64,000 nucleotides of DNA from Mucilaginibacter lacusdianchii (GCF_009770985.1 NZ_WSRW01000001.1:1468065-1532064), one strand, 5' to 3'; shown: positions 33,988-43,210, counted from the stretch's first letter. Program-made: numbers and translations. The notes: generated by a model from the letters alone, not told the origin.

Positions 33988-34602
33988 TCACCCTTTCCAC
34001 TTAAAACTCTTAATCAGCACCGCAATATCTTTCTTCACAAAGTCCAGTACGGGCTGAATAGAATCCAGTTTGGGTTGGGTATTAAAGTACAGGGCACCGC
34101 GTAGGTAGTGGTGGGTGCTGTCGGTCAAAAAAAACTGGGCCGATGAGGCTGCATTGCCGTCTATGGTATAGTAAATGCCGTATACCTTACGGTCGGGGTA
34201 GCGGATGATACCCTCATCTATCGAGGTGGCTTTTACCGTATGCTTAAAGGCAAACGTGTGTGCATCTTCCACCAGTTCGTTAAATACTTTTTTGGAGGTA
34301 ACGGGCTGGTAACTTAAATGCAGGGTACCGTTAAACTGTGGCAGTTGCAGGTTAATCCAGCAAGGCTTAGCCTCGCGCGATTTATCGGGTTCTACCACGG
34401 CATAGGTAGGATAATTGAACGTGTATGGACAATCGGTATTGTATTGCTGATACTCGTGCTTCGGGAAATAAATGCGGGCATAGCCGCGTGGTTTAGGCGC
34501 ATAGTCGGGCGTGCTGTTGCAAGCGGATAGCAACAGCAGAATGGGCAGTAGCGCCGAAAGTATTGTTACGGATGCTTTTCTCTCGAATTCCATATCTCCC
34601 AT
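33988..34602 (-). CDS. gldD: Gliding motility lipoprotein GldD
   Basis: A 204-residue lipoprotein with lipobox LLLLSAC. The mature part begins with the family hallmark PKPRGYARIYFPKHEYQQY and continues with CPYTFNYPTYAVVEPD, INLQLPQFNGTLHLSY and the C-terminal hydrophobic/basic end. In Flavobacterium GldD is required for gliding; many non-gliding Bacteroidota also keep it, so motility is not proven. Two Met codons (34602 and 34593) are possible starts, and both overlap the end of aroE, indicating coupled expression. Confidence 0.9.
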   Translation of the reverse strand: MGDMEFERKASVTILSALLPILLLLSACNSTPDYAPKPRGYARIYFPKHEYQQYNTDCPYTFNYPTYAVVEPDKSREAKPCWINLQLPQFNGTLHLSYQPVTSKKVFNELVEDAHTFAFKHTVKATSIDEGIIRYPDRKVYGIYYTIDGNAASSAQFFLTDSTHHYLRGALYFNTQPKLDSIQPVLDFVKKDIAVLIKSFKWKG

Positions 34603-35369
34603 GATTTTTCGGCTTGTAAAATCAGCATCTCGTGACCGTTTTTGGTAACGGCGCCCTGCTCCCGTCCTTTTTGCAGAAACAGGGTTTCTTCGGGATTGTA
34701 AATTAAATCGTACAATACATGGTCGGCCGTGATATGCTCATACGGTATGTCCGGACACTTATCTACATTGGGGGCCATGCCCAGCGGCGTAGTGTTGATA
34801 ATGAGTTTGTGCTCATCCATAATATCGGCCGTCAAATCTTTATACTGAAACTGGTGTTTATCAGGCTCGCGTGATACATAGGTAAAATCAATACCCAGTT
34901 TTTTCAGTACAAACTTAACAGCCCGGCCCGCACCGCCGGTGCCCAGTATCAATGCTTTTTTATGAATGGCTTTGCTAAGCAAAGGCGTAAGCGACATTTC
35001 AAATCCGTAAATATCGGTGTTGAAACCTTCCAGTCTAAACTCGTGGTCTTTTATCCCAACCTCGCCGTCAAACACGGCAGCAATTGGGCTTTCGGATGTA
35101 ATGCGTATGCAGTTAACGGCATCGGCCTCTTTGGCATCGGGGTGCACCCAATCCAGGTAATACATTACACCAATTTTATGCGGAATGGTAACATTTAAAC
35201 CGCACAACTTAGGGTTGGCCCGAAGCAGCTCCGGAAAATCGCTCAGGTTTTTAATCTCCAATAAATCATAAACATGATCGGTTAGCCCCAGCTGCTCATA
35301 CTTCTCAGTAAAGTATTTTTTAGAGAAAGAATGCGATAGCGGATAGCCAATCAGTCCGTACTGTTTCAT
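34566..35369 (-). CDS. aroE: Shikimate dehydrogenase
   Basis: A 267-residue NADPH enzyme that reduces 3-dehydroshikimate in aromatic amino-acid synthesis. The start YGLIGYPLSHSFSKKYFTEKY holds the shikimate-binding Ser residues. NVTIPHKIGVMYYLD gives the catalytic Lys, and LILGTGGAGRAVKFVLK is the nucleotide-binding loop. DLIYNPEETLFLQ and the GHEMLILQAEKSW end are also typical. It overlaps gldD by 37 bp and follows comA on the same strand. Confidence 0.95.
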   Translation of the reverse strand: MKQYGLIGYPLSHSFSKKYFTEKYEQLGLTDHVYDLLEIKNLSDFPELLRANPKLCGLNVTIPHKIGVMYYLDWVHPDAKEADAVNCIRITSESPIAAVFDGEVGIKDHEFRLEGFNTDIYGFEMSLTPLLSKAIHKKALILGTGGAGRAVKFVLKKLGIDFTYVSREPDKHQFQYKDLTADIMDEHKLIINTTPLGMAPNVDKCPDIPYEHITADHVLYDLIYNPEETLFLQKGREQGAVTKNGHEMLILQAEKSWEIWNSREKHP

Positions 35370-35425
35370 GGTATAATCAATATTTACCCGAAGGTGCTGT
35401 TTTACTTTGTAACAGGCAAGGGTAA

Positions 35426-36187
35426 TTATTGATTTAAGAAATGATCGAAAGTATCGCTGCGCAAACCCAGTCGTAAAGTTTCCAGCGGGATAATATCAGC
35501 CGGGGCAATATTGCCTAGGTTCACATTGCTACCCAGCAATTTGATGAACCACACCTGCTGCGCTTTTTGCGGCGCTTCCCAAATAATGTTTTCGTCTTTA
35601 ATTTGGGTTAGTATCTCATCAACCAAACCCTGGCGTACCTCGCCCGAATCGCGGTAGATGCCCACGTTGCCGCTTTCGCGAGCTTCAGCGATTACCTTCC
35701 AGGCACCGGCTTCTAACTCGGCCGACATCAATTGTATCCACTTATAAGGGGCAAATATTTTTTGCACGTCTTTAGAGCCTACTTCGGATATAACCGTTAC
35801 CTGCTGGCTTAACTTACGAATGTACTCGCATTTAATATCGTGCTCAATAGTGATAGAACCATCAGATACTTCGGCGTGTTGCAACTGGTATTTGTCCAGT
35901 ATGCGGCAATAGTCGTCAAACTGGTTGCGTATGATAAATGCTTCAAACAAAGTACCGCCAAAATATACTGGAATGCCTGCCTGTTTGTATAAGTTTAACT
36001 TATCTGTAAGATTAGGCGTAACATAAGATGTTGCCCACCCTAGTTTCACAATATCTGTATATGGGCCTGCTACTTCTAAAAAATCTTCCACCTGGCGCAA
36101 GCTTAAGCCCTTGTCCATCACCATTGTCATGCCGTTGGTGCGTGGTTTTATGGTGCGGTCGGGTATGTTGTTTAAAGAATAGTTCAT
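35426..36187 (-). CDS. comA: Phosphosulfolactate synthase family protein
   Basis: A 253-residue member of the ComA family. The family start is seen: KPRTNGMTMVMDKGLS and then YTDIVKLGWATSYV. FGGTLFEAFIIRNQ, HAEVSDGSITI, ISEVGSKD and ARESGNVGIYRDSGEVR follow. ComA joins sulfite to phosphoenolpyruvate to give (2R)-phosphosulfolactate, first step of coenzyme M synthesis in methanogens. A ComB-type phosphatase lies at 3301-4023 in this window. In a Bacteroidota, sulfolactate may feed a sulfonated product; which one is not shown by sequence. It is followed by aroE on the same strand. Confidence 0.88.
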   Translation of the reverse strand: MNYSLNNIPDRTIKPRTNGMTMVMDKGLSLRQVEDFLEVAGPYTDIVKLGWATSYVTPNLTDKLNLYKQAGIPVYFGGTLFEAFIIRNQFDDYCRILDKYQLQHAEVSDGSITIEHDIKCEYIRKLSQQVTVISEVGSKDVQKIFAPYKWIQLMSAELEAGAWKVIAEARESGNVGIYRDSGEVRQGLVDEILTQIKDENIIWEAPQKAQQVWFIKLLGSNVNLGNIAPADIIPLETLRLGLRSDTFDHFLNQ

Positions 36188-36402
36188 AGTATCGCAAATT
36201 AGTTATAGACTATAACCAAAAGTTTTAATGTTGCAAAGATTGCAAAATTTTATGTTTTTGGATGTCTGTGCCATGTTAAATTTAGTACTTGCTTAAAGAT
36301 AGTTACGGTACAATTTAGTGGTTTGATATGCCGTAAGGTTTTATTTATCACAAACAATAGAGCTATTTATACGCTTTGTAACTGAATACTTACAATTAGC
36401 TT

Positions 36403-37470
36403 ATGCCTCTAATAGAAAACTCTTCCAACCAGCCATCATCCGATAACCATTATACTTATCTGCAAAAAGTGTGGATGGCTGCCGGAAGCGTGGCACTGCT
36501 GGTTATTGTTATCTTTATCATTAAAGTAGCATTTAATGTGTTACTGATGGTGGTGGCCGGCAGTTTGATAGCCGTATACTTTCATGGTCTGGCCGATGCT
36601 ATTGAACGGCGCACACCTTTAAGCAGGCGCGTTTGTATGTTTATTTCGGTGCTGGGTACATTTGCTATTATCGGTACCTTGTTTTGGTTTATGGGAACCA
36701 AAATTCAGCAGCAGGTAAGTGCGCTGAGTCAGGATTTTCCAGCACTGGTCAGTAAGTTGGAAGCACAGGTAAAGCACTATCCGCTGGGTCAAAAAATGCT
36801 GGATAATATATCAGGTGATAACTCGCAAAAAATAGCCAATACTGCACAAAGCTTTTTCAGAACCAGTTTTGGCGTACTGGGCGATATGTATATCATTTTG
36901 TTTTTGGGTATATTTTTTACCCTGCAGCCATCGGTTTATAAAAACGGCGTGATAAAGCTTATACCTCGTAGCGGCCAGCCTAAAGCACGGCAGGTAATGG
37001 ACAGGTTAAGTGTAGTTTTAAAAGGCTGGCTAAAGGGAATGATGGTGGCTATGGTGCTCATTGCTATTTTAACTTTTACAGGTCTTACCATCATAGGCAT
37101 ACCTATGGCACTGGCACTGGCGGTAATTGCCGGTATACTTAACTTTATACCCAACTTTGGCCCTATCATGGCCATGGTGCCGGCCGTATTATTGGGCTTA
37201 ACCGAAAGTACCCAAACCGCAATTATTGTAGCAGCCTTATATATATTAATACAAACGCTGGAAAGTAATGTGATTACCCCAACCATTCAGCGACGCATGA
37301 TTAACCTGCCACCGGCACTGCTCATCATCGGACAGGTATTAATGGGAACACTATCGGGCGCTTTAGGTATTATTCTGGCTACGCCAATGCTGGCTATCAC
37401 TATGGTTTTGGTTGATGAATTGTACATCAAACCCAATAACCCCGATACCGATACTGATCAAAAAGCATAA
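36403..37470 (+). CDS. AI-2E family transporter (PerM/TqsA type)
   Basis: A 355-residue integral membrane protein of the AI-2E transporter (UPF0118) family. Paired TM segments lie at about residues 20-60 and 72-95, a soluble helical part near 105-150, TM at about 155-172, and a C-terminal bundle of four or five TMs with GIPMALALAVIAGILNFIPNFGPIMAMVPAVLLGL and TLESNVITPTIQRR, the family signature. Members export autoinducer-2, act as Na+/H+ antiporters, or have unknown roles, so the function is open. It is divergent from comA over a 215-bp gap with no clear promoter match. Confidence 0.88.
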   Translation: MPLIENSSNQPSSDNHYTYLQKVWMAAGSVALLVIVIFIIKVAFNVLLMVVAGSLIAVYFHGLADAIERRTPLSRRVCMFISVLGTFAIIGTLFWFMGTKIQQQVSALSQDFPALVSKLEAQVKHYPLGQKMLDNISGDNSQKIANTAQSFFRTSFGVLGDMYIILFLGIFFTLQPSVYKNGVIKLIPRSGQPKARQVMDRLSVVLKGWLKGMMVAMVLIAILTFTGLTIIGIPMALALAVIAGILNFIPNFGPIMAMVPAVLLGLTESTQTAIIVAALYILIQTLESNVITPTIQRRMINLPPALLIIGQVLMGTLSGALGIILATPMLAITMVLVDELYIKPNNPDTDTDQKA

Positions 37471-37500
37471 AAAAAGCCAGCGCTTATAAAGCGCTGGCCA
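37469..37500 (-). terminator. Terminator of the TPR gene (minus strand)
   Basis: Stem GGCCAGCGC / GCGCTGGC with a T-run on the minus strand, where it follows the TPR gene. The T-run overlaps the stop codon of the convergent AI-2E transporter gene. Confidence 0.8.
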
Positions 37501-37526
37501 GTTATATAATTGGTTAGTAATATCGC

Positions 37527-38930
37527 TTATTTGGTATAGCGGTTAATGATATCCAAAATAATCTTGTTTTTCTGTAATTGTGGCAGATAATCAAACAAGA
37601 TATAGTGTTTATCAGGGTCAACCGTTAAAGCCATTTCCAAATTAGATAAAGCCTCGTTGTAATCGCCTTTGGCAAACAGGTAGGCTACCATTCGGTAATA
37701 CAGCTCAGCTGCATCGGGGTTATGTTTAATGGCATCCGCTATCACCTCAATGGCATCCATCAGTCGGTCTTGCTCATATAAAATAGACGAATAATCCAGC
37801 CAGGCGTCTACATCCAGCGGGTTTAGTTCCACCACACGGTCATAAGCAATCTCCGCTTCGTTTAAGTGACCCAGCTTGTATTCGGCATCGGCAATGGCAA
37901 ACCAGTAGTCGGCATTGAGTGCATCTAAGTCCAGTGCTTTTTTATAAAAATGCAGGGCCTCAAAATAGCGTTCTTCAAAATCGAGCGTTACACCAATACC
38001 AAACCAGGCGTCGGCCAGTTTGCTGTCCATGCGCACAGCCTTTTTATAAAAAGAGCGCGCCTCGTCCATTTGCTCCAGCTTTTCGTAGCACTCGCCAATG
38101 GCACAATAAGTATCGGCATTAGGCTGCTCATACTCAAACGTCTGGCGGTATACTTCAATAGCCTCCGCATATTTTTCCAGGTTCACCAAGGCGTTACCCT
38201 TATTAAAGTAGGCTGATGCAAAGCTGTCTTTAATCAGGATAGCATAGTCATATGCATCAATCGCTTTTTCAAACAGGCTCAGCTTAGTATAAGCGTTGCC
38301 CAGATTATACCAGGCGGCGTAGCTGTATGGCTCGTTATCTATATACTGCTGGTAAAACTGGATGCTTTCCTGCTGATTGTCTATTACATCATAGCAAAAG
38401 GCCAGTTCGTACAGGGCATCCTGATTTTCCATGTTCTGTTCCAGGCACTGTTTTAAGTGATGGATAGCCAGATCATAATCGCCCATGTTTTGGTAAACGT
38501 AGGCCATATGCAGCAGTATGTCGTCTGTTTCTTCGGCCATGCCTAAGGCTTTCTCATAGTTTTCGAGCGCCTCATTGTAACGGTCCATACTTTCGTACAG
38601 GTTGCCGCGGATGATGTATATATCAGCATCTGACGCTTCCAGCAGCGCAGCTTTATCCAGCGCGGCAAAAGCCTCAGAAACCCGGTTGGTTACTACCAGC
38701 AACTGGGCTTGTTTTATCAGGAACACGGCGGCAAAAGGGTGCTGGTTTTTGGCGTACTCTACCACCTGCAAGGCCTTAACCGGGTCGTTTTTTTCAATAT
38801 AGTAATCAATAATGTTTTCAAATGCCTGCGCATCAAAAAAGTACTGATCATGATTACGGATCATTTCCTCATATCGTTCTACCGAAAACTTAGGATCTTC
38901 GCTAAAACCAAAATCATATTCTTCTTCCAT
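37527..38930 (-). CDS. Tetratricopeptide repeat protein
   Basis: A 467-residue protein made almost wholly of TPR units (about 11-12 of 34 residues). Many carry the A..Y..ALxLDP-type pattern, for example YNEALENYEKAL, YDLAIHHLKQCLEQ, FEKAIDAYDYAI, YAEAIEVYRQTF and YEALHFYKKALDLD. The N-terminus is acidic (MEEEYDFGFSEDPKF). No signal peptide or catalytic domain is present, so it is a cytoplasmic scaffold or adaptor. It is transcribed alone and ends at a strong terminator. Confidence 0.88.
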   Translation of the reverse strand: MEEEYDFGFSEDPKFSVERYEEMIRNHDQYFFDAQAFENIIDYYIEKNDPVKALQVVEYAKNQHPFAAVFLIKQAQLLVVTNRVSEAFAALDKAALLEASDADIYIIRGNLYESMDRYNEALENYEKALGMAEETDDILLHMAYVYQNMGDYDLAIHHLKQCLEQNMENQDALYELAFCYDVIDNQQESIQFYQQYIDNEPYSYAAWYNLGNAYTKLSLFEKAIDAYDYAILIKDSFASAYFNKGNALVNLEKYAEAIEVYRQTFEYEQPNADTYCAIGECYEKLEQMDEARSFYKKAVRMDSKLADAWFGIGVTLDFEERYFEALHFYKKALDLDALNADYWFAIADAEYKLGHLNEAEIAYDRVVELNPLDVDAWLDYSSILYEQDRLMDAIEVIADAIKHNPDAAELYYRMVAYLFAKGDYNEALSNLEMALTVDPDKHYILFDYLPQLQKNKIILDIINRYTK

Positions 38931-39331
38931 TCAATCATTATTACAGTTACTCTATCAATATAGCAAAAAGTAAGCTAATATGAAAGCGCTAACCAAGTTT
39001 AAGGTACAATTATAAGGCGTACGTAAGTAAATAAGTTTTCCACAAACAGGCAGTGTGGATAAGTATTTGGTAACATATTGATTATGAATAGGCTTTTGGA
39101 AGCGGCGTTAGTAAGTTTTGAAACTAAAATATTACACTGCGGTTAATGAATTTTTACCTGATGCCTGCCAATATTTCATGTGTCGGTTAGTTATATATGA
39201 ACGAGACATTGATATACCTTATTGCCTGACCTGTTTAAGCCACACTGTAGGGCTGGCAATTTTATGTAAATTGATGATTCGGCTAAACAAATAAGGCGGT
39301 TTTGTCCTTATCTTGCCGACCAATAATACGA
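38931..39331. promoter_or_regulatory. 401-bp intergenic region with two inverted DnaA-box-like 9-mers
   Basis: TTTTCCACA at 39036-39044 and TGTGGATAA (the reverse complement of TTATCCACA) at 39054-39062 face each other 9 bp apart. The second is a perfect DnaA box. The rest of the region is AT-rich without an ORF, and upstream signals of the divergent TPR and subtilase genes must lie here. It may be a DnaA-controlled site or chance; no further boxes were found. Confidence 0.4.
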
Positions 39332-40975
39332 ATGAAACGTTTTCCTATTTACTTTACCCAAGCGATACTTTGCAGTGCTTTACTAAGCGCCATCACAGTA
39401 TCAGCCCAAACCGTTACCATACCCCAGCCCGATCCGCCAAAAAACTGGCATGTGCTCGATTTAAAAACCGAGGGTTTTTATGGCATCAGCTTACACAAAG
39501 CTTATGCTGCTTTGAAAGGTAAACGCAGCAAACCAGTAGTAGTAGCTACTATAGATAGTGGTATTGATACCCTGCAAAAAGATTTGCGCAGCATTTTATG
39601 GATAAACACGAAAGAAATTCCCGGCAATGGTAAGGATGATGATGGCAATGGTTATATAGATGATATACATGGCTGGAACTTTTTAGGCGGCCCCGGCGGT
39701 AAATGCGATTTTACTGAAACCACCGAAGAAGTGCGCGAATACAACCGCCTGCGTACCCAGTATGCACCATTAACAGAGGCTACTGCAACCGACAAGAAAG
39801 CTTTTGCTTACTGGCAGCAGGTAAAAATGACGTATGATTCGACCATTGCTAAATCAGCCCGCGAGCTGAAAGATTATTCGGAGTTTTTAAATGCATTGGT
39901 TGCTAGTAGTGCGTACTTAAAGCGTGCGCTTAATTTGCAACCTAACGATTCATTTACACTCGCTTCGGTTAGTAAACTGCAGAGCACGGATGAATCGGTA
40001 CAGAAAGCCCGCGATTTTTGGAAATTAGTGATGCAGGAAGAAAGCGCAACCACTACCAGCGCACAGATTATCAAAGAACTGACCGAATACCTGGCCAAGC
40101 TAAACAACGATATCAATCCCGATCTGGAAGCTCGCCAGCGCATTGTAGGCGACGATCCCAATGTTTGGGAAAGCACAACCCATGGCAGCAATCTGCTCAA
40201 GTTTGAAGATGCCTCACACGGTACCGGCGTAGCCGGTTTGATTGGTGCATTGCACGGCAATAAATATGGTATTGATGGTGTAGCCGATAACGTGCGCATT
40301 ATGGCTATTAAAGCAGTGCCCAACGGGGATGAATACGATGAGGATATTGCCCGTGCCATCCGCTATGCGGTAGACAATGGTGCCAAAGTCATAAACATGA
40401 GTTTTGGCAAAAAGCTTTCGCCCCATAAAGCTTGGGTTGATGAAGCCTTTAAATACGCTGCCGCGCACGATGTGTTATTGGTACAAGCTGCTGGCAATGA
40501 TAACCAGGATGTGGACACTAAGCCGCAGTTCCCGAATGATACTTTCGAAGATGGCTCGGCTACTGATGCCGACAATGTAATTTGCGTAGGCGCGTCTGGT
40601 TCGCGCGCGGATGAAACGCTGGCTGGTTCTTTCAGCAATTATGGCAAACGCAATGTGGATGTATTTGCACCTGGTGTAAAGGTAACATCAGTAGATAAAG
40701 ATGCCGAGTTTAACACAGCCGATGGTACCAGCTTTGCCTCCCCTATAACAGCCGGTGTAGCGGCACTGTTGCTCGAGTATTATCCTAACTTGAGCGCTCG
40801 TCAGCTTAAGCAAATCATTTTGCAATCGGCCAAACCCATTAATAAACAAGTTTTGTTGCCTGGCAGCAAAACCGATAAAGTAGATTTTACAACCCTCAGC
40901 AAATCTGGCGGCATCGTAAATGCTTATGATGCGGTGCTGATAGCAGGGAAGGTTAAAGGAGAAAGAAAGAATTAA
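39332..40975 (+). CDS. Subtilisin-like serine protease (S8), secreted
   Basis: A 547-residue exported protease. The signal peptide is residues 1-25 (ends VSAQ). The catalytic triad is D75 in TIDSGID, H296 in SHGTGVAG, and S467 in GTSFASP; the oxyanion Asn is in AAGND. Between Asp and His lies an unusually long insert (about 120-290) with Ca-binding-like KDDDGNGYIDD at its start and a long helical part, a layout known in Bacteroidota subtilases. No C-terminal sorting domain is present. The ATG at 39332 was chosen over an upstream TTG because it begins the signal peptide. It is followed by a terminator. Confidence 0.92.
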   Translation: MKRFPIYFTQAILCSALLSAITVSAQTVTIPQPDPPKNWHVLDLKTEGFYGISLHKAYAALKGKRSKPVVVATIDSGIDTLQKDLRSILWINTKEIPGNGKDDDGNGYIDDIHGWNFLGGPGGKCDFTETTEEVREYNRLRTQYAPLTEATATDKKAFAYWQQVKMTYDSTIAKSARELKDYSEFLNALVASSAYLKRALNLQPNDSFTLASVSKLQSTDESVQKARDFWKLVMQEESATTTSAQIIKELTEYLAKLNNDINPDLEARQRIVGDDPNVWESTTHGSNLLKFEDASHGTGVAGLIGALHGNKYGIDGVADNVRIMAIKAVPNGDEYDEDIARAIRYAVDNGAKVINMSFGKKLSPHKAWVDEAFKYAAAHDVLLVQAAGNDNQDVDTKPQFPNDTFEDGSATDADNVICVGASGSRADETLAGSFSNYGKRNVDVFAPGVKVTSVDKDAEFNTADGTSFASPITAGVAALLLEYYPNLSARQLKQIILQSAKPINKQVLLPGSKTDKVDFTTLSKSGGIVNAYDAVLIAGKVKGERKN

Positions 40976-40978
40976 TGT

Positions 40979-41005
40979 AAAAGCGGATGAGAGTCCGCTT
41001 TTTTG
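40979..41005 (+). terminator. Terminator after the subtilase gene
   Basis: Stem AGCGGA / TCCGCT with a 6-nt loop and a run of T. It is short but well placed 3 bp after the stop codon. Confidence 0.75.
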
Positions 41006-41076
41006 TTTTCGTTTGATTTTTGTTAGTGCTTTGACTTCTGGTTGTGCCCTGTTAGGATAAGGATTTCCTTAAACCA

Positions 41077-41384
41077 CATCCTGTGGATGTTACTTTTTCT
41101 TTTGCCGGAAAAGAAAAAGTAACCAAAAAGAAAAGCTCTCGGCCGCACCTTTTCCTATGTTCGGCCTGTACTTTAACTTAAGACAGTGGTAGCCGGAAAA
41201 GCGGAATGCCGATTCTTTTTGTCTGTTATCTTCTGGCAGTGCTTCACATTGAATGGTGATAGAAAAAGAAAAGAAGCGTAAAGGCCCGCTATCGCGCCCG
41301 GGCCAGCGTTGGGTGATGTGGGCAGACAGGGGATCGCGAGAGCTAGGCCTTTTTGGATACTTTTGTGGCTATGACAAAAGTATC
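41077..41384. repeat. GC-rich non-coding element framed by two palindromes
   Basis: Left end: perfect 15-bp arms beginning GTTACTTTTTCTTTT (41089-41123, loop GCCGG), preceded by a small CATCC-TGT-GGATG palindrome. Right end: perfect 10-bp arms GATACTTTTG / CAAAAGTATC (41356-41384). The core contains GCGCCCGGGCC near 41295 and is more GC-rich than the flanks. An 84-codon frame across it has no start context or protein-like composition. It may be a miniature mobile element or a structured RNA. The remaining sequence up to pdhB holds only that gene's promoter. Confidence 0.65.
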
Positions 41385-41575
41385 TAGCCCCTGCGGCAAT
41401 GAGCAGACGAAGTAAGTAAATGACCACTAAAAGAAGTTAAACTAACCGCACAAGCCAACAAAAGAAAGCACATAAACGAGCTGCAAAACCATCAATATAA
41501 AAGCCTATTTAATGTTTAATTCTTCCTTCTTAATCATAAATTTTATGTAACAACATTTATATCCCCTACTGCCAG

Positions 41576-41605
41576 TTGTTTTTAAATATCCATTAGCTAT
41601 ATTTG
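41576..41605 (+). promoter_or_regulatory. pdhB promoter
   Basis: TTG (41576-41578), 19 nt, TATATTTG (41598-41605), a full TTTG/TAnnTTTG-type match. Predicted start near 41612, giving a leader of about 24 nt. Confidence 0.7.
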
Positions 41606-41635
41606 CGACGAAAAATTTTCATTTACATATATATA

Positions 41636-42619
41636 ATGAGAGAAATACAGTTCAGAGAAGCGCTTCGTGAGGCCATGGTCGAAGAAATGCGCAAGGATGA
41701 GAATATATACCTGATGGGTGAAGAAGTTGCCGAATATAACGGTGCTTACAAAGTAAGTCAGGGCATGCTGGATGAGTTTGGTGCCAAACGTGTAATTGAC
41801 ACCCCTATCTCTGAGCTGGGTTTTGCCGGTATCGGTATCGGTTCGGCCATGAATGGCCTGCGTCCGATTATCGAGTTCATGACCTTCAACTTCTCGTTGG
41901 TGGCAATTGACCAAATCATTAACGGTGCAGCCAAAATCATGAGCATGAGCGGTGGCCAGTTTTCTGTGCCAATCGTATTCCGTGGCCCAACTGGTAACGC
42001 AGGTATGTTAAGCTCTCAGCACAGCCAAAACTTTGAAAACTGGTATGCTAACTGCCCTGGTTTAAAAGTGGTAGTGCCATCAAACCCGGCCGATGCTAAA
42101 GGTTTATTAAAATCATCAATTTTGGATCCGGATCCGGTTATCTTTATGGAATCGGAATTAATGTATGGTGATAAAGGCCTTGTTCCGGAAGGCGAATATT
42201 ATATTGAATTAGGTAAAGCTGCCGTAACCAAACAAGGTACTGATGTTACTTTGGTAGGTTATGGTAAAATCATGAAAGTGGTTAACGCCGCTGCTGCCGA
42301 GCTGGAAAAAGAAGGTATCAACGCTGAAGTAATTGACCTGCGTACTGTACGTCCTATCGATTACGCAACCGTAATTGAATCGGTTAAGAAAACCAATCGT
42401 ATGGTGTTTGTAGAAGAAAGCTGGCCTTTAGCGGCTATTGCCACCGAGGTTGCTTTCAAAGTACAAAAAGATGCGTTTGATTACTTAGACGCACCAGTAC
42501 TGCGTGTAATGGGTGGCGACGTGCCCCTGCCATACGCACCAACCCTGATTGCTGAATACCTGCCAAATCCTGAGCGCGTAATCAAAGCCGTTAAGGAAGT
42601 TATGTACGTAACCAAGTAA
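41636..42619 (+). CDS. pdhB: Pyruvate dehydrogenase E1 component, beta subunit
   Basis: A 327-residue transketolase-like subunit that pairs with E1 alpha in the pyruvate dehydrogenase complex. Recognisable stretches are REIQFREALREAMVEEM, YLMGEEVAEYNGAYKVSQGML, TPISELGFAGIGIGSAM, FRGPTGNAGMLSSQHSQNFENWYANCPGLKVV and the C-terminal DLRTVRPID and VEESWPLAAIATEVA. The ATG at 41636 begins the conserved part and follows a clear promoter. E1 alpha and E2 are not adjacent, so pdhB stands alone here, as in other Bacteroidota. A terminator follows. Confidence 0.93.
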   Translation: MREIQFREALREAMVEEMRKDENIYLMGEEVAEYNGAYKVSQGMLDEFGAKRVIDTPISELGFAGIGIGSAMNGLRPIIEFMTFNFSLVAIDQIINGAAKIMSMSGGQFSVPIVFRGPTGNAGMLSSQHSQNFENWYANCPGLKVVVPSNPADAKGLLKSSILDPDPVIFMESELMYGDKGLVPEGEYYIELGKAAVTKQGTDVTLVGYGKIMKVVNAAAAELEKEGINAEVIDLRTVRPIDYATVIESVKKTNRMVFVEESWPLAAIATEVAFKVQKDAFDYLDAPVLRVMGGDVPLPYAPTLIAEYLPNPERVIKAVKEVMYVTK

Positions 42620-42638
42620 TTGTAAACTTAAATAGTAG

Positions 42639-42666
42639 AAAGCCCTGCATTAGCGGGGCTTTTTTG
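42639..42666 (+). terminator. Terminator after pdhB
   Basis: Stem AAAGCCCTGC / GCGGGGCTTT (one imperfect pair) with a T-run. Confidence 0.8.
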
Positions 42667-42711
42667 GTTTTGTGGTGATTTAAATGATAACTTGCTTAAA
42701 AGAAACAGTAC

Positions 42712-43089
42712 ATGTTCAACTTTAGGAAATCCTATCTGTCTGTTATAAGCTGCAATTTATATATTTTTTTGCTCGGATGTACGCAACCAAAGCTATCTGC
42801 ATACGCAGTAAATGAATTGAAAGTTCATGAAGTAATTTCAAGCTATGCGAGTAGCAAGTTTCCGGGTTATCAGCCCGGCAGTTTCACATTCCTTGATTCT
42901 GTTCTTGACCCAAATCAAAAACTGAAAGTATATAGGATGTCGCACGAGTTTAGTTCTGCTTCAAAGCGGCACAACCTGTACGAATTTATAGTTGACAAGA
43001 ATTTACACCAAGTTCTTTCTCTACAGCGATTGAATGAAAATAATGCTTATATAAAATATAGGGATGTCGTAGTAAAAGAAATTTATTAA
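42712..43089 (+). CDS. Hypothetical lipoprotein
   Basis: A 125-residue protein of no family known to me. The first 23 residues form a leader with a possible lipobox (IFLLGC). The mature part has ELKVHEVISSYASSKFPGYQPGSFTFLDS, a region like that of small Bacteroidota proteins of unknown function, and two short strands near the end (YEFIVDKNLHQVLSLQRL). It lies 92 bp after pdhB beyond a terminator, so it has its own signals. It is one of three exported unknowns in a row. Confidence 0.55.
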   Translation: MFNFRKSYLSVISCNLYIFLLGCTQPKLSAYAVNELKVHEVISSYASSKFPGYQPGSFTFLDSVLDPNQKLKVYRMSHEFSSASKRHNLYEFIVDKNLHQVLSLQRLNENNAYIKYRDVVVKEIY

Positions 43090-43210
43090 GGTAGCCTGCA
43101 ATTAAACTGCTGTTCGCTATTATGCTTCTGTTTTAATCTTGTTCTGACTCTGCCAAAGCTTGTAACAATCTATAGTATTCAACATCTAATAGGTGCTTTA
43201 TCTTTAATTC

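Noticed and set aside
41173..41427. 84-codon minus-strand frame in the 41-kb element
   Set aside because: Low-complexity composition, no start context, and it lies across the palindrome-framed repeat, so it is more likely a by-product of the element.
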